From contig URWY01000001.1 in NCBI GenBank assembly GCA_900551705.1, positions 62,001 through 126,000 of the forward strand: DNA of 64,000 bases. The letters run 5' to 3'. How positions within the stretch are numbered: the stretch's first letter is position 1; each line of letters opens with the position of its first letter. Both the position numbers and the translations under genes were made by a program. Under the pieces are notes generated by a model. The model worked only from the letters and a program-made list of their open reading frames with translations, did not search any database and was not told where the DNA came from. Of this stretch, positions 7,916 to 15,370 are shown piece after piece. Source of the stretch: an uncultured Bacillota bacterium. GTDB lineage: Bacteria; Bacillota; Clostridia; Christensenellales; UBA1242.

Positions 7916-8551
7916 ATGGCTGAAATATTCAATATTTCTAAGGAAGATTCTGACAGATGGCATGCAAAAAAGGCCGTTGACAAGTTTTTGGATAGCAATA
8001 AAATGTATTCGCATTTAGGTGTAGATATCTTCATGATTCCAGAGTTTATGAATATGAGACTCGGTGTGATGTTGAGAGCAGATAACATTTACGCAGCGAT
8101 GGATAATTATGATGGTAAAGTAAAAATTACTATTGCTGTTGGTGACGAAATAGACAGAAAAGCAGCACTTGCGCTTGGATATTGTTTGGCAGTTGATTTT
8201 TATAATAAACAAGAGATTGAAAATAAAATCAAAAACTATGAAAGAACTTTTGCTGAAACATATTTAGACGAAAATGGCAATATAAGTAAAACAACTTTTA
8301 TGTTTTTGGGCGAAAAAACTTGCAGAAAACTCATGTCTATGGACGATGAAATGAAAAAAGAGGTCGTTCAAAAAGTTGTAGAAAATAATTACGGAACTTA
8401 TTCTTGTGCATTGAATGATGACTTTATGGAAAATAATGATCCATTAACTAAAAAGTATAGATATTTTGCGGAAGAACTTGTTTCGCGCGATTGCACAAAT
8501 AGATTTTTGCCAGATAAAAATCAAAACAAAAATCAAGAATATGAATTTTAA
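7916..8551 (+). CDS. Hypothetical protein downstream of plsX, possibly a degenerate ImmA/IrrE-like fold
   Basis: This 211-residue protein starts 8 bases after plsX, with TAGGAG ahead of the ATG, so it is likely translated from the plsX mRNA. I see no signal peptide or membrane segment. The stretch ITIAVGDEIDRKAALALGYC (about 70-90) resembles in rhythm the strand-helix of ImmA/IrrE proteins (IRFTLAHELGH), but the zinc-binding HExxH is missing. If related, it would be an inactive member. This likeness is an inference from pattern only. A strong terminator follows the gene. Confidence 0.5.
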   Translation: MAEIFNISKEDSDRWHAKKAVDKFLDSNKMYSHLGVDIFMIPEFMNMRLGVMLRADNIYAAMDNYDGKVKITIAVGDEIDRKAALALGYCLAVDFYNKQEIENKIKNYERTFAETYLDENGNISKTTFMFLGEKTCRKLMSMDDEMKKEVVQKVVENNYGTYSCALNDDFMENNDPLTKKYRYFAEELVSRDCTNRFLPDKNQNKNQEYEF

Positions 8552-8561
8552 AATTCACTTT

Positions 8562-8588
8562 AAAAACACTTGACAACAAGTGTTTTTT
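8562..8588 (+). terminator. Terminator of the plsX unit
   Basis: A 10-bp stem AAAACACTTG/CAAGTGTTTT with an ACAA loop and a T run. The -35 box of the next promoter lies inside this hairpin. Confidence 0.85.
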
Positions 8589-8598
8589 ATGTTAAATT
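8570..8598 (+). promoter_or_regulatory. Promoter of the L21-L27-L28 operon
   Basis: TTGACA (8570-8575), a 17-base spacer and TAAATT (8593-8598), with TG in the extended -10 position (8590-8591). The -35 box is built into the stem-loop of the preceding terminator. Confidence 0.75.
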
Positions 8599-8604
8599 TA
8601 CCAT

Positions 8605-8685
8605 GTTACCGCGTTGAAGTGGTTTTTTAAGTTATGGCAAAAGTCATCACCATAAAAGCGAGTCTGGTTAGAGGAGGTACTTGTA
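8605..8685 (+). ncRNA. Ribosomal protein L21 leader (cis-regulatory 5' UTR element)
   Basis: The leader between the promoter and rplU has two clear hairpins, ACCGC/GTGGT (8608-8612 with 8619-8623) and TTATGG/CCATAA (8632-8637 with 8650-8655). They are followed by the conserved-looking run AGCGAGTCTGGTTAGAGGAG that ends in the SD. This matches my memory of the Firmicutes L21 leader, thought to mediate autoregulation by ribosomal protein. A covariance-model search with Rfam L21_leader would decide. Confidence 0.7.
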
Positions 8686-8991
8686 ATGTTTGCAATAGTT
8701 GAAACTGGCGGAAAGCAATACAAAGTTGAAGAAGGTCAATTCATTGAAGTTGAAAAATTAGAACGCAATGTTGGCGATAAAATCAATTTGAATGTATTGT
8801 TAGTTTCCGATGGTGAAAATGTAAAAGCGGGCAGTCCTTATGTTGAAGGCTGCACAGTTGAAGCCGAAGTTGTTGAACATGGTAAAGGAGACAAAATTGT
8901 TGTTTTCAAATACAAAGCTAAGAAAAATGTTCGCAGAAAACAAGGTCATAGACAACCATATACAAAATTGAAAATAACGGCTATTAAGTAA
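8686..8991 (+). CDS. rplU: 50S ribosomal protein L21
   Basis: This is a 101-residue protein of normal length that binds 23S rRNA in the large subunit. Family signatures are the N-terminal [38 protein letters not shown] and the C-terminal [17 protein letters not shown] precedes the ATG. It heads an operon in which prp starts one base after its stop codon, followed by rpmA and rpmB. Confidence 0.97.
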   Translation: MFAIVETGGKQYKVEEGQFIEVEKLERNVGDKINLNVLLVSDGENVKAGSPYVEGCTVEAEVVEHGKGDKIVVFKYKAKKNVRRKQGHRQPYTKLKITAIK

Positions 8992-8992
8992 G

Positions 8993-9334
8993 ATGATAAA
9001 TTTAGTTTTTAAAGAAAAGAATAATTTGATAATTGGCTTCACTTGTAATGGTCATGCAGGCTATGCTAGCAGTGGGGAAGACATTGTTTGTGCGGCGATT
9101 TCATCGCTTGTGCAAAACGCAGAGATTTGCCTTTCCGAAGTTATGAATATCAAATTAAATGTGCAAAGAAATGATAAAAACGCAAAGTTTGATTTAACTT
9201 TTGCAAAAAATGTTTCAGAAAACGAAATTATAAATGCTCAAAACATTTTGAAAGCATTAAAAATATCATCACAAAGAATTGAAAAAGAATATAAAAAATA
9301 TTTAAAAGTGGAGGTCGAAAATGAAATTATTTAA
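8993..9334 (+). CDS. prp: Ribosomal-processing cysteine protease Prp (YsxB family)
   Basis: This is a 113-residue cysteine protease, placed between L21 and L27 as in other Bacillota. Prp removes the N-terminal extension of L27, a step needed for ribosome assembly in Staphylococcus. The catalytic pair is visible: H21 in NGHAGYA and C33 in [10 protein letters not shown]. The substrate L27, encoded by the next gene, carries the matching extension. The 3' end overlaps rpmA by 14 bases, suggesting coupled translation. Confidence 0.93.
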   Translation: MINLVFKEKNNLIIGFTCNGHAGYASSGEDIVCAAISSLVQNAEICLSEVMNIKLNVQRNDKNAKFDLTFAKNVSENEIINAQNILKALKISSQRIEKEYKKYLKVEVENEII

Positions 9335-9602
9335 TATTCAACTTTTCGCTCACAAAAAGGGTGGCGGTTCAACTAAGAACGGCAGAGATAGTAATTCAAA
9401 ACGCCTTGGCGTTAAAGCAGCAGATGGTCAATTTGTATTGGCTGGCTCAATAATTATCCGTCAAAGAGGAACCAAAGTATATCCAGGTAAAAATGTTGGA
9501 CTTGGAAAAGACTACACTCTATTTGCGCTTACAGATGGAAAAGTTAAGTTTGAAAAGAGCGGATGCAAAAAATTAGTAAGCATCTGCGAAGTAGCAGAAT
9601 AA
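9321..9602 (+). CDS. rpmA: 50S ribosomal protein L27 with Prp-cleaved N-terminal extension
   Basis: This is a 93-residue protein whose mature N-terminus reaches the peptidyl-transferase centre. It begins [10 protein letters not shown] followed by [14 protein letters not shown]. The first ten residues are the extension known from Firmicutes L27, and the expected Prp cut is after A10. The body carries [21 protein letters not shown] and the conserved [12 protein letters not shown] segment. The ATG has GGAGGT upstream, inside the end of prp. Confidence 0.97.
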   Translation: MKLFNIQLFAHKKGGGSTKNGRDSNSKRLGVKAADGQFVLAGSIIIRQRGTKVYPGKNVGLGKDYTLFALTDGKVKFEKSGCKKLVSICEVAE

Positions 9603-9620
9603 AAATGGAGGAAAGCATAT

Positions 9621-9800
9621 ATGAGTAAAGTATGTGAAATCTGCGGAAGAGGCAAAATGTCAGGCCATGTTGTTAGCCATAGTAATAGAAAAGCAAACAG
9701 AACATGGGACATCAATCTTCAACAGACAACAATCGTAGAAGACGGAAAAGAAAAGAAAGTTAAAGCATGCACAAAATGCATCAAAACAAATAGAAAATAA
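9621..9800 (+). CDS. rpmB: 50S ribosomal protein L28
   Basis: This is a 59-residue protein, too short for many gene finders. It begins MSKVCEICGRGKMSGHVVSH and ends in ACTKCIKTNRK, with the two CxxC pairs (C5/C8 and C50/C53) of the zinc-binding form of L28. NVSHSNRK-like and RTWDINLQ segments match the family. GGAGG lies before the ATG. In most Bacillota rpmB stands apart and obg follows L27; here rpmB closes the L21-Prp-L27 operon. Confidence 0.95.
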   Translation: MSKVCEICGRGKMSGHVVSHSNRKANRTWDINLQQTTIVEDGKEKKVKACTKCIKTNRK

Positions 9801-9802
9801 TT

Positions 9803-9832
9803 AAAAAACACCTTAAATTAGGTGTTTTTTCT
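9803..9832 (+). terminator. Terminator of the L21-L28 operon
   Basis: Stem AACACCT/AGGTGTT (9807-9813 with 9820-9826), extended by A/T pairs, followed by TTTTTTCTTTTTT. Confidence 0.9.
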
Positions 9833-9871
9833 TTTTTAATAATAATTTATTAATTGCAAAAAATAAGAGCA

Positions 9872-10438
9872 ATGGAAAGTTTATATTTATTGTTTCTTAT
9901 TTTTTTTATAATTTTATTAATAATCCCGCTTGGTTTTAAGGGAAAATGTTTTTACAGTTTAAAAACAAATCATGGCGTAATTGCAATAAAATTATGGGGC
10001 ATTAAAATTATCAATTTGAAAATTAAAATTAAAGGCAATCAAATTTTGATTATTAAAAACCATAAGCGTAGCAAAGACGAAATTGCTGTGGGTGAACCAG
10101 AACTTAAATTTTTACGCTTTTTTAATGATGAGATAAAAGACAAAATCAAACTCCGCTCACTTAATTGCTATATGCGTGTTGGACTAGAAAATCCTTTCTA
10201 CTCTGCAATACTATCCAGTGGGGTAAGTGATTTTATCTTGGGCGTTTTTGCGTATATAAAAAACAAGCGCCCATCAGCGTCTTGCAACCTTGTTACTCAT
10301 ACAAGTTTTACTGAAAATAATTTTATTTTATGTTTTAATGTTAGAATGTCCATTTCAATTTTAGATGTAATTTATTCAATTATAATTGCGATTTTGCGAA
10401 CTCGCACAGACAGGTTAATTGAAAGAAAAATACAATAA
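9872..10438 (+). CDS. DUF2953-family membrane protein (YtfI-like)
   Basis: This is a 188-residue protein with one N-terminal membrane helix (LYLLFLIFFIILLIIPLGF) and a mostly beta-rich, basic remainder. Its place directly upstream of gerW (ytfJ), a D-Ala-D-Ala carboxypeptidase and rluB is the order known in clostridia and bacilli for the DUF2953/YtfI protein, and the general plan fits (anchor, a KTNHGVIAIKLWG-like strand region, conserved C-terminal helix). I use the ATG at 9872; a TTG at 9854 is possible. The function is unproved; YtfI is linked to sporulation by context. Confidence 0.65.
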   Translation: MESLYLLFLIFFIILLIIPLGFKGKCFYSLKTNHGVIAIKLWGIKIINLKIKIKGNQILIIKNHKRSKDEIAVGEPELKFLRFFNDEIKDKIKLRSLNCYMRVGLENPFYSAILSSGVSDFILGVFAYIKNKRPSASCNLVTHTSFTENNFILCFNVRMSISILDVIYSIIIAILRTRTDRLIERKIQ

Positions 10439-10445
10439 AAATTAA

Positions 10446-10475
10446 TAAAAAATGCGATTTTTATTACATTTTTTA
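10446..10475 (+). terminator. Weak AT-rich hairpin after the DUF2953 gene
   Basis: TAAAAAATG/CATTTTTTA (9 bp) with a 12-base loop. The stem is AT-rich and may only attenuate read-through. The rest of the 10476-10558 gap is A/T-only-like sequence with no clear promoter. Confidence 0.35.
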
Positions 10476-10558
10476 ATTATTTTTTAATATTTTTAAATTT
10501 ATTTAATAAAAAATCGAAAAATAATCAAACTATTTTTTGAAAAATTTTTGGAGTTTTT

Positions 10559-10951
10559 ATGAAAGAATATGAAAAGAATAGTTCAATAAAAAATTTAATT
10601 GCAGAAACAATGGATAATTTGCAATCGCTTACAAGTTCATCAACAATTTTTGGTGAAGCAAAAATATTGCCTGATGGGACGGCTATTATTCCTGTTTCAA
10701 AACTTACAATTGGCTTTGTTGTTGGTGGTGGAGAATATGCTGATTTAAGCACTCGCAGAGTTGGCACTTGTTATCCAATGGCTGGTGGTTCGGGCGGTGG
10801 AATTTCGTCAACTCCTATTGGTTTCATTGTCAACACGCCAAATGAAATTAAATTTGTATCAACAGCAAATGCTGCGCTTATGGAAAATTTGATGGATAAG
10901 TTGACAAAATTGGGCGGATATTTAAAAAACAAAATGGATAATAAGGAGTAG
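10559..10951 (+). CDS. gerW: Sporulation protein GerW (YtfJ)
   Basis: This is a 130-residue protein of the GerW/YtfJ family, needed in Bacillus for normal spore germination. Signatures are the helical start IKNLIAETMDNLQSL, then GEAKILPDGTAIIPVSKLTIGF, the glycine-rich GGGEYADLS and GGSGGG segments, and TPIGFIVNTPNEIKFVS. GGAG lies before the ATG. It sits between the DUF2953 protein and the D-Ala-D-Ala carboxypeptidase, whose ATG starts 4 bases after its stop, so they are co-transcribed. Confidence 0.92.
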   Translation: MKEYEKNSSIKNLIAETMDNLQSLTSSSTIFGEAKILPDGTAIIPVSKLTIGFVVGGGEYADLSTRRVGTCYPMAGGSGGGISSTPIGFIVNTPNEIKFVSTANAALMENLMDKLTKLGGYLKNKMDNKE

Positions 10952-10955
10952 AAAT

Positions 10956-12119
10956 ATGAATTTAAAAAACAAAAAATTGTTTGTATGTTGTTTAATAATT
11001 TTGTCAGTTATAATGCTTGCAAGTTTTTTATTTTCCGTTATTCTTGCATCAAAATCAAAAGTTTTTGCTGACGGCGAATGCCCCGCAAAAGCAATGGTGG
11101 TTATTGAAGCATCAACTGGCAGAGTTTTGGAAGAGAAAAACAAGGACGATAGACTTGCAATGGCGAGCACAACTAAAATCATGACTGCTCTTGTAACTTG
11201 CAAAAACACGAAAAATTTTGATGAAGTTGTAACTATTCACGATAATGCAATTGGGATTGAAGGGACAAGCATGTATCTCAGAAAGGGCGAAAAGTTGACA
11301 GTTAAAGAACTTTTGTTTGGGCTAATGTTGCCATCAGGAAATGACGCTGCAATGGCTCTTGCTTATCATATAGGTGGCAGTGAAGAAAAGTTTGTGGAAA
11401 TGATGAACGCTCAGGCTAGCGAACTTGGACTTAAAAACACTCATTTTGCAAATCCTCATGGACTTGATGCTGACGGACATTACACATCGGCTTTTGACCT
11501 TGCACTTATAACTGCCGAGGGTATGAAAAATGATATGTTTAGGGAAATAATCGCAACAAAAAATGTTAGAGTAACTGGAAGCAAGGAAAACGAGCCAAGA
11601 TTGTTATCAAATAAAAACAGACTTTTAAAAACTCTTGATGGTTGCACAGGCGTTAAAACGGGTTTTACAGATAATGCAGGCAGGTGTTTTGTTTGTTCAT
11701 GTACTCGCGATGGAATGACGCTTATTTCTGTTGTTTTAAATTGTGGACCAATGTTTGAAGAAAGTGCAAGGCTTATGAATTTGTGCTTTAAAAAATTTAA
11801 AATGCACGAGCTTTTAGAACCTTATGCACAAGGTGATAGCATTTTAGTAACGAACGGCGACCAAGAATTTGTTCAAACGGTGACAAAACATGGTTTTAGT
11901 TATCCATTGACTGATGAAGAATATCAAAGCGTAAAAATTGTGAGAAATCAACCTGAAAATTTAGATGCTCCAGTTGTTAAAGAACAAAAAATCGGCGAAA
12001 TTGAAATTTATTTAGATAAAGATTTGCTTTTTAAAGAAAATATATATACAATGGAAAATGTTAAATCCATAAAATATCTTGATAAGATTTGGGAAATCGT
12101 TGACCAATGGAATATTTAA
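10956..12119 (+). CDS. D-alanyl-D-alanine carboxypeptidase (DacB/DacF type, S11 family)
   Basis: This is a 387-residue secreted penicillin-binding protein that trims the terminal D-Ala from peptidoglycan stem peptides. The N-terminal signal covers residues 1-38, with a likely cut after VFA. All three active-site motifs are present: S71-T-T-K74, S126-G-N and K233-T-G. A C-terminal beta-rich domain of the S11 type follows (about 275-387). AAGGAG precedes the ATG. Within this gerW-rluB cluster it is the DacB/DacF-like enzyme that in clostridia acts on spore cortex or vegetative wall; the sequence alone does not separate the two. Confidence 0.93.
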   Translation: MNLKNKKLFVCCLIILSVIMLASFLFSVILASKSKVFADGECPAKAMVVIEASTGRVLEEKNKDDRLAMASTTKIMTALVTCKNTKNFDEVVTIHDNAIGIEGTSMYLRKGEKLTVKELLFGLMLPSGNDAAMALAYHIGGSEEKFVEMMNAQASELGLKNTHFANPHGLDADGHYTSAFDLALITAEGMKNDMFREIIATKNVRVTGSKENEPRLLSNKNRLLKTLDGCTGVKTGFTDNAGRCFVCSCTRDGMTLISVVLNCGPMFEESARLMNLCFKKFKMHELLEPYAQGDSILVTNGDQEFVQTVTKHGFSYPLTDEEYQSVKIVRNQPENLDAPVVKEQKIGEIEIYLDKDLLFKENIYTMENVKSIKYLDKIWEIVDQWNI

Positions 12120-12135
12120 CTTTTAAGGACAAAAG

Positions 12136-12855
12136 ATGAGATTAAATAAATTTTTAAGTAGTGCAGGTGTTGCATCTCGTAGAAAATGTGACGAACTTAT
12201 TTCACAAGGGAAAATAACAGTAAACGGGAAAGTCATAACTGAACTTGGAACAATTATTGACGAAAAAAAAGACAAAGTTTTGGCTTTTGGAGAGCCAGTT
12301 TCTTTGCAAAATGAGTTTATATATTTGAAATTGCATAAGCCAAAAGGATATATTTGTTCCGCTTCTGACGAAAAAGGCCGTAAAACCATATATGAGCTTT
12401 TGCCAAAAGAACATAGGCTATTTTCAATAGGTAGGTTAGACTACAATACAGAAGGTTTGATTTTGGTTACAAACGATGGAGATTTTGCAAAAGCAATGTC
12501 GCACCCATCTTTTGAAATTGAAAAGGAATATGTTGTTACGATTGAAGGTAGAATTTCTGAAAGCGAACTTGCGGTTATGCGTGCTGGCGTTGTTGAAAAA
12601 GGGGAAAGGTTGCCAAAAGCAAAAGTTACTCCAATAAAATTTGATGGCAAATTAACAAGGCTTTCTGTTGTAATTGACGAAGGTAAAAACAGGCAAATTA
12701 GGCGTATGTTTGAAGCAATAAATAAAAATATCGTGCTATTAAAACGAGTATCGGTTGGCCCATTTTTGCTTGGCGGACTTGTTAGAGGTAAATATAAAGA
12801 ATTCACAAAAGAAGAACTCGGGCTTGTTGAAGAAATCAAAAATTATATAATTTAA
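12136..12855 (+). CDS. rluB: 23S rRNA pseudouridine synthase, RluB family
   Basis: This is a 239-residue enzyme with an N-terminal S4 RNA-binding domain (RLNKFLSSAGVASRRKCDEL) and a catalytic domain of the RsuA/RluB type. The catalytic aspartate is D102 in GRLDYNTEGLILVTNDG. The EGKNRQIRRM motif near 190 is also typical. RluB modifies 23S rRNA near helix 80 (U2605 in E. coli). It closes the gerW-dac operon, 16 bases after the carboxypeptidase stop, an arrangement common in clostridia. Confidence 0.92.
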   Translation: MRLNKFLSSAGVASRRKCDELISQGKITVNGKVITELGTIIDEKKDKVLAFGEPVSLQNEFIYLKLHKPKGYICSASDEKGRKTIYELLPKEHRLFSIGRLDYNTEGLILVTNDGDFAKAMSHPSFEIEKEYVVTIEGRISESELAVMRAGVVEKGERLPKAKVTPIKFDGKLTRLSVVIDEGKNRQIRRMFEAINKNIVLLKRVSVGPFLLGGLVRGKYKEFTKEELGLVEEIKNYII

Positions 12856-12857
12856 TT

Positions 12858-12886
12858 AAAAAAACATGCGATTTTGCATGTTTTTT
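12858..12886. terminator. Bidirectional terminator between rluB and the SIMPL gene
   Basis: AAAACATGC/GCATGTTTT with loop GATTTT, with an A tract on the left and a T tract on the right. It serves both convergent genes. Confidence 0.85.
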
Positions 12887-12887
12887 A

Positions 12888-13583
12888 TTATTTACAGAAT
12901 TTAACTTCGATTTTTGCTTCTATTTGTAAACTACCTTTTACAATAGATTCTTTATTTGCTCTTGCTAAAACAAATGCTGAATCTCTGTAAATTTCATTTG
13001 AATATAAACTCTTTTCTTCAATTTTACACACGCTCAAATTTTCATCGGTAAGAGATTCCATTTTTGACTTTGCATTTTCTAAGGCAAGTTTTAACGCTTT
13101 GTTATAATAGTTTTCTAGGTCTGAGCAAGTGAAGGTGATGCCGCCAAGTCTGTTCGCACCAAGGTCGGTAAGTTTCGTTAAAACTGAACTCAGATTTTGT
13201 AAATCAGTTGTTTTAAATTCCAAACTGTTGTCAACTTGGTAACCTAAAAATTTTTCGCCATCATTATAATTGTATCGTTGGTAAACTGAGTAATTTTTTG
13301 TTTGAATGTTTTCTTCTGTGATTCCTATTGATTTTAAATAATCAATTATTTTTGACATCGTTCCATTGTTTTCTTCAACTGCAACATTTATGTTCGTGTT
13401 TAAATTTTCAATTCCAACATTCACGACAGCAACATCAGGTGTTGCGTTGACAACTGCTGAGCCAAAAACGGTGATTTCTTTTGTGTTTGTATCTGCTTGC
13501 ACTTTTCCTATCGGTTTGTTTATACAGAATATTGATAGTAGTAAAAGCAAAAAACAAATTGCTAAATTAAAACCTTTTTGCAT
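12888..13583 (-). CDS. Exported SIMPL-domain (DUF541) protein
   Basis: This is a 231-residue protein with a signal peptide (residues 1-32, FNLAICFLLLLLSIFCI core) and then a SIMPL/DUF541 domain. The family features are the start ITVFGSAVVNATPDVAVVNV, the KNYSVYQRYNY stretch, VDNSLEFKTTDL and the final KGSLQIEAKIEVKF. I start at the ATG at 13583, which has GGAGG six bases ahead, not at the upstream ATG at 13595. Such proteins are periplasmic or surface-exposed and of unknown mechanism; a role in stress tolerance has been suggested for some. Confidence 0.85.
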   Translation of the reverse strand: MQKGFNLAICFLLLLLSIFCINKPIGKVQADTNTKEITVFGSAVVNATPDVAVVNVGIENLNTNINVAVEENNGTMSKIIDYLKSIGITEENIQTKNYSVYQRYNYNDGEKFLGYQVDNSLEFKTTDLQNLSSVLTKLTDLGANRLGGITFTCSDLENYYNKALKLALENAKSKMESLTDENLSVCKIEEKSLYSNEIYRDSAFVLARANKESIVKGSLQIEAKIEVKFCK

Positions 13584-13624
13584 AAAAACCTCCATTTACT
13601 ACTTTGTGTAAATGAATAATTTTT

Positions 13625-13653
13625 ATTAAAAAATCACCTAAAAAGGTGATTTT
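13625..13653 (-). terminator. Terminator of the 13655-14188 gene
   Basis: AAAATCACCT/AGGTGATTTT with a four-base loop, followed on the minus strand by a T tract. Confidence 0.8.
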
Positions 13654-13654
13654 G

Positions 13655-14188
13655 TTATTTTATGAAATCAAAATCGTTCATCTTGTCGTATCTTTCTTTC
13701 ATTTTCTTTTCATCTTCACAAGAGATAAAAAGCTTGCCGTCTTCATCAACATAAGTTTTATATTTTGCTTTGATGCTATCTGCAAGTTCTTTGTCTTTTT
13801 TATAATCTCTATCTTTTTTGACTTTTGAAGTTTTTTGCTGTTCGTCAAATGTTGTTGCAAGATTTTCCATCTTTTTAAGAATTTGTGTATTTAATGTGAA
13901 GTTTATGCCAAACCTTTCTGCTTCAAGATAAAGTTCTTGCAAACAGTCTGAGCCCCACCAAAGAGTGTTTGAAAGGTCGTTTAAATCTTTTTCAGTGACT
14001 TCATCATAAACAATTTTTGTGCTGTTGCAATTTATTATGTCAATATCATTTTGGAATTGCTGTGCGCGTTCTAAGTTGGTGTAAATACCAGAACAAGTTT
14101 GAGGGCAATCATTAAGATTTATTTGAGTTTTGCCATCATTCATTTCGTTGTCGTGAATTTCAATTACTAAATAAAATTTTCTATTCAT
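13655..14188 (-). CDS. Hypothetical cytoplasmic protein
   Basis: This is a 177-residue protein that I do not recognise. It has no signal peptide or membrane helix. An N-terminal alpha/beta region (about 1-95) contains three Cys residues (C28, C32 and C54) and an SNTLWWGSDCLQELYLEAE helix. A charged Lys-rich linker follows (KVKKDRDYKKDKEL), then a short domain ending in ERYDKMNDFDFIK. AAGGAG lies before the ATG, and it has a perfect consensus promoter and its own terminator. Confidence 0.6.
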   Translation of the reverse strand: MNRKFYLVIEIHDNEMNDGKTQINLNDCPQTCSGIYTNLERAQQFQNDIDIINCNSTKIVYDEVTEKDLNDLSNTLWWGSDCLQELYLEAERFGINFTLNTQILKKMENLATTFDEQQKTSKVKKDRDYKKDKELADSIKAKYKTYVDEDGKLFISCEDEKKMKERYDKMNDFDFIK

Positions 14189-14210
14189 AATAACTCCTTA
14201 ATTAAAAATA

Positions 14211-14239
14211 ATTATACATTATATTAAATTATATGTCAA
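14211..14239 (-). promoter_or_regulatory. Consensus promoter of the 13655-14188 gene
   Basis: On the minus strand TTGACA (14239-14234), a 17-base spacer and TATAAT (14216-14211). Confidence 0.8.
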
Positions 14240-14246
14240 GGCACAA

Positions 14247-14270
14247 AAAAACATCAATAAATGATGTTTT
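14247..14270 (-). terminator. Terminator of spo0A
   Basis: ACATCA/TGATGT (14251-14256 with 14262-14267), flanked by A/T pairs, with a T tract on the minus strand just after the spo0A stop. Confidence 0.7.
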
Positions 14271-14275
14271 CTTAT

Positions 14276-15079
14276 TTATGCGCCTTCGATTAACATTTTA
14301 TCTGCGACAAGAGCGATAAATTCGCCATTTGTTGGCTTTTCATTGCTGTTGTAAACGCGAAGTCCAAATAATGAATTTATATTTTCAATTTTGCCTCTGT
14401 TCCAAGCGACTTCTATTGCGTGTCGAATTGCTCTTTCAACTTTGCTTGGACTTGTGTCAAATTTTTCTGCAATAGCAGGATATAATTTCTTGGTTATTGA
14501 ATTTATAATCTCAGGTGTTTCAATCGCGAGTTTAATTGCTTCTCTTAAAAAGTGATAACCTTTGATGTGGGCAGGGATACCAACCGTGATGAAAATGTTG
14601 GTTATCTTTTCTTCGGTTATTTTGGCTTTGTATTTTGCTGCAATATTTTCGCCAGAATTTTCATTTGACATAATTGATGTTATTATTGGTTTATCAAGAT
14701 TTGCAATTTCACTTAATCTATCAAGCAAAATCTTTTCGTCAACTGGCTTAATCATAAAATAACTAACTCCAAGTTGCATTGCTTTTGTTATAAAACCTTC
14801 GTGAGTAAGAGAACTTACAACAACAATCTTTGGCTTTTTAACAAGTGATGTTGAATTTTGAATATTTTCAATAAGTGCAAAGCCGTCCAAACTCGGAAGC
14901 ATAACATCCATGAGTAAAATATCTGGTGTGTTTTTCTTGATTTCGCTGAGCGTTTCAGCACCATCAGCACTTACGCCAAGCACTTCAAATTTACTGTCCT
15001 TTTTAAATATTTCGGCAAGTTCTTTGCCTTGATTGCAATCTGCTATAAATAATGTTGTCTTATTATTTTGCGTTTCCAT
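14276..15079 (-). CDS. spo0A: Sporulation master regulator Spo0A
   Basis: This is a 267-residue response regulator that, when phosphorylated, switches the cell to sporulation. The receiver domain (1 to about 125) has the acidic pocket, phospho-acceptor D58 in PDILLMDVMLPSLDG and K111 in MIKPVD. The C-terminal effector domain has the Spo0A-specific HIKGYHFLREAI, the recognition helix SPSKVERAIRHAIEVAWNRG and PTNGEFIALVADKML. The start is the ATG at 15079, with GGAGG seven bases upstream. Its usual neighbour spoIVB is absent. An apparent 0A box lies about 125 bases upstream of the start codon. Confidence 0.98.
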   Translation of the reverse strand: METQNNKTTLFIADCNQGKELAEIFKKDSKFEVLGVSADGAETLSEIKKNTPDILLMDVMLPSLDGFALIENIQNSTSLVKKPKIVVVSSLTHEGFITKAMQLGVSYFMIKPVDEKILLDRLSEIANLDKPIITSIMSNENSGENIAAKYKAKITEEKITNIFITVGIPAHIKGYHFLREAIKLAIETPEIINSITKKLYPAIAEKFDTSPSKVERAIRHAIEVAWNRGKIENINSLFGLRVYNSNEKPTNGEFIALVADKMLIEGA

Positions 15080-15203
15080 TGTTCCTCCAAACTTAATCTT
15101 TTTGCTGACATAAAAATGGTAGCACAAACATAATTGAATAAATAGATTTTTTGGAAAATTAATTTGCAAATATTATCGAAAAATTGGTGAAAGTGCAGTA
15201 ATT

Positions 15204-15210
15204 TGTCGAA
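15204..15210 (+). promoter_or_regulatory. Perfect 0A box (Spo0A-binding site)
   Basis: TGTCGAA, inside ATTTGTCGAAAA, matches the Spo0A box consensus TGNCGAA and the longer TTTGTCGAAA context. It lies in the shared upstream region of spo0A (minus) and tilS (plus). Two weaker TCGAA cores occur nearby, at 15176-15180 and 15224-15228. This could mediate autoregulation of spo0A. Confidence 0.6.
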
Positions 15211-15311
15211 AATATTCAAAACATTCGAAAAAAATAGTTTAAAAAATTAACTTTTTGATTTTTTTCTTTTAAAAAATTATTTAAAACAACAAATTTTGCA
15301 TGTTAATTTGC

Positions 15312-15339
15312 TTGAAAATTTTAATTTAATGATTATAAT
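15312..15339 (+). promoter_or_regulatory. Promoter of tilS
   Basis: TTGAAA (15312-15317), a 16-base spacer and TATAAT (15334-15339), 31 bases before the ATG. Confidence 0.7.
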
Positions 15340-15370
15340 AAAAATAATTACAATTTTTTGGAGAAAAACG

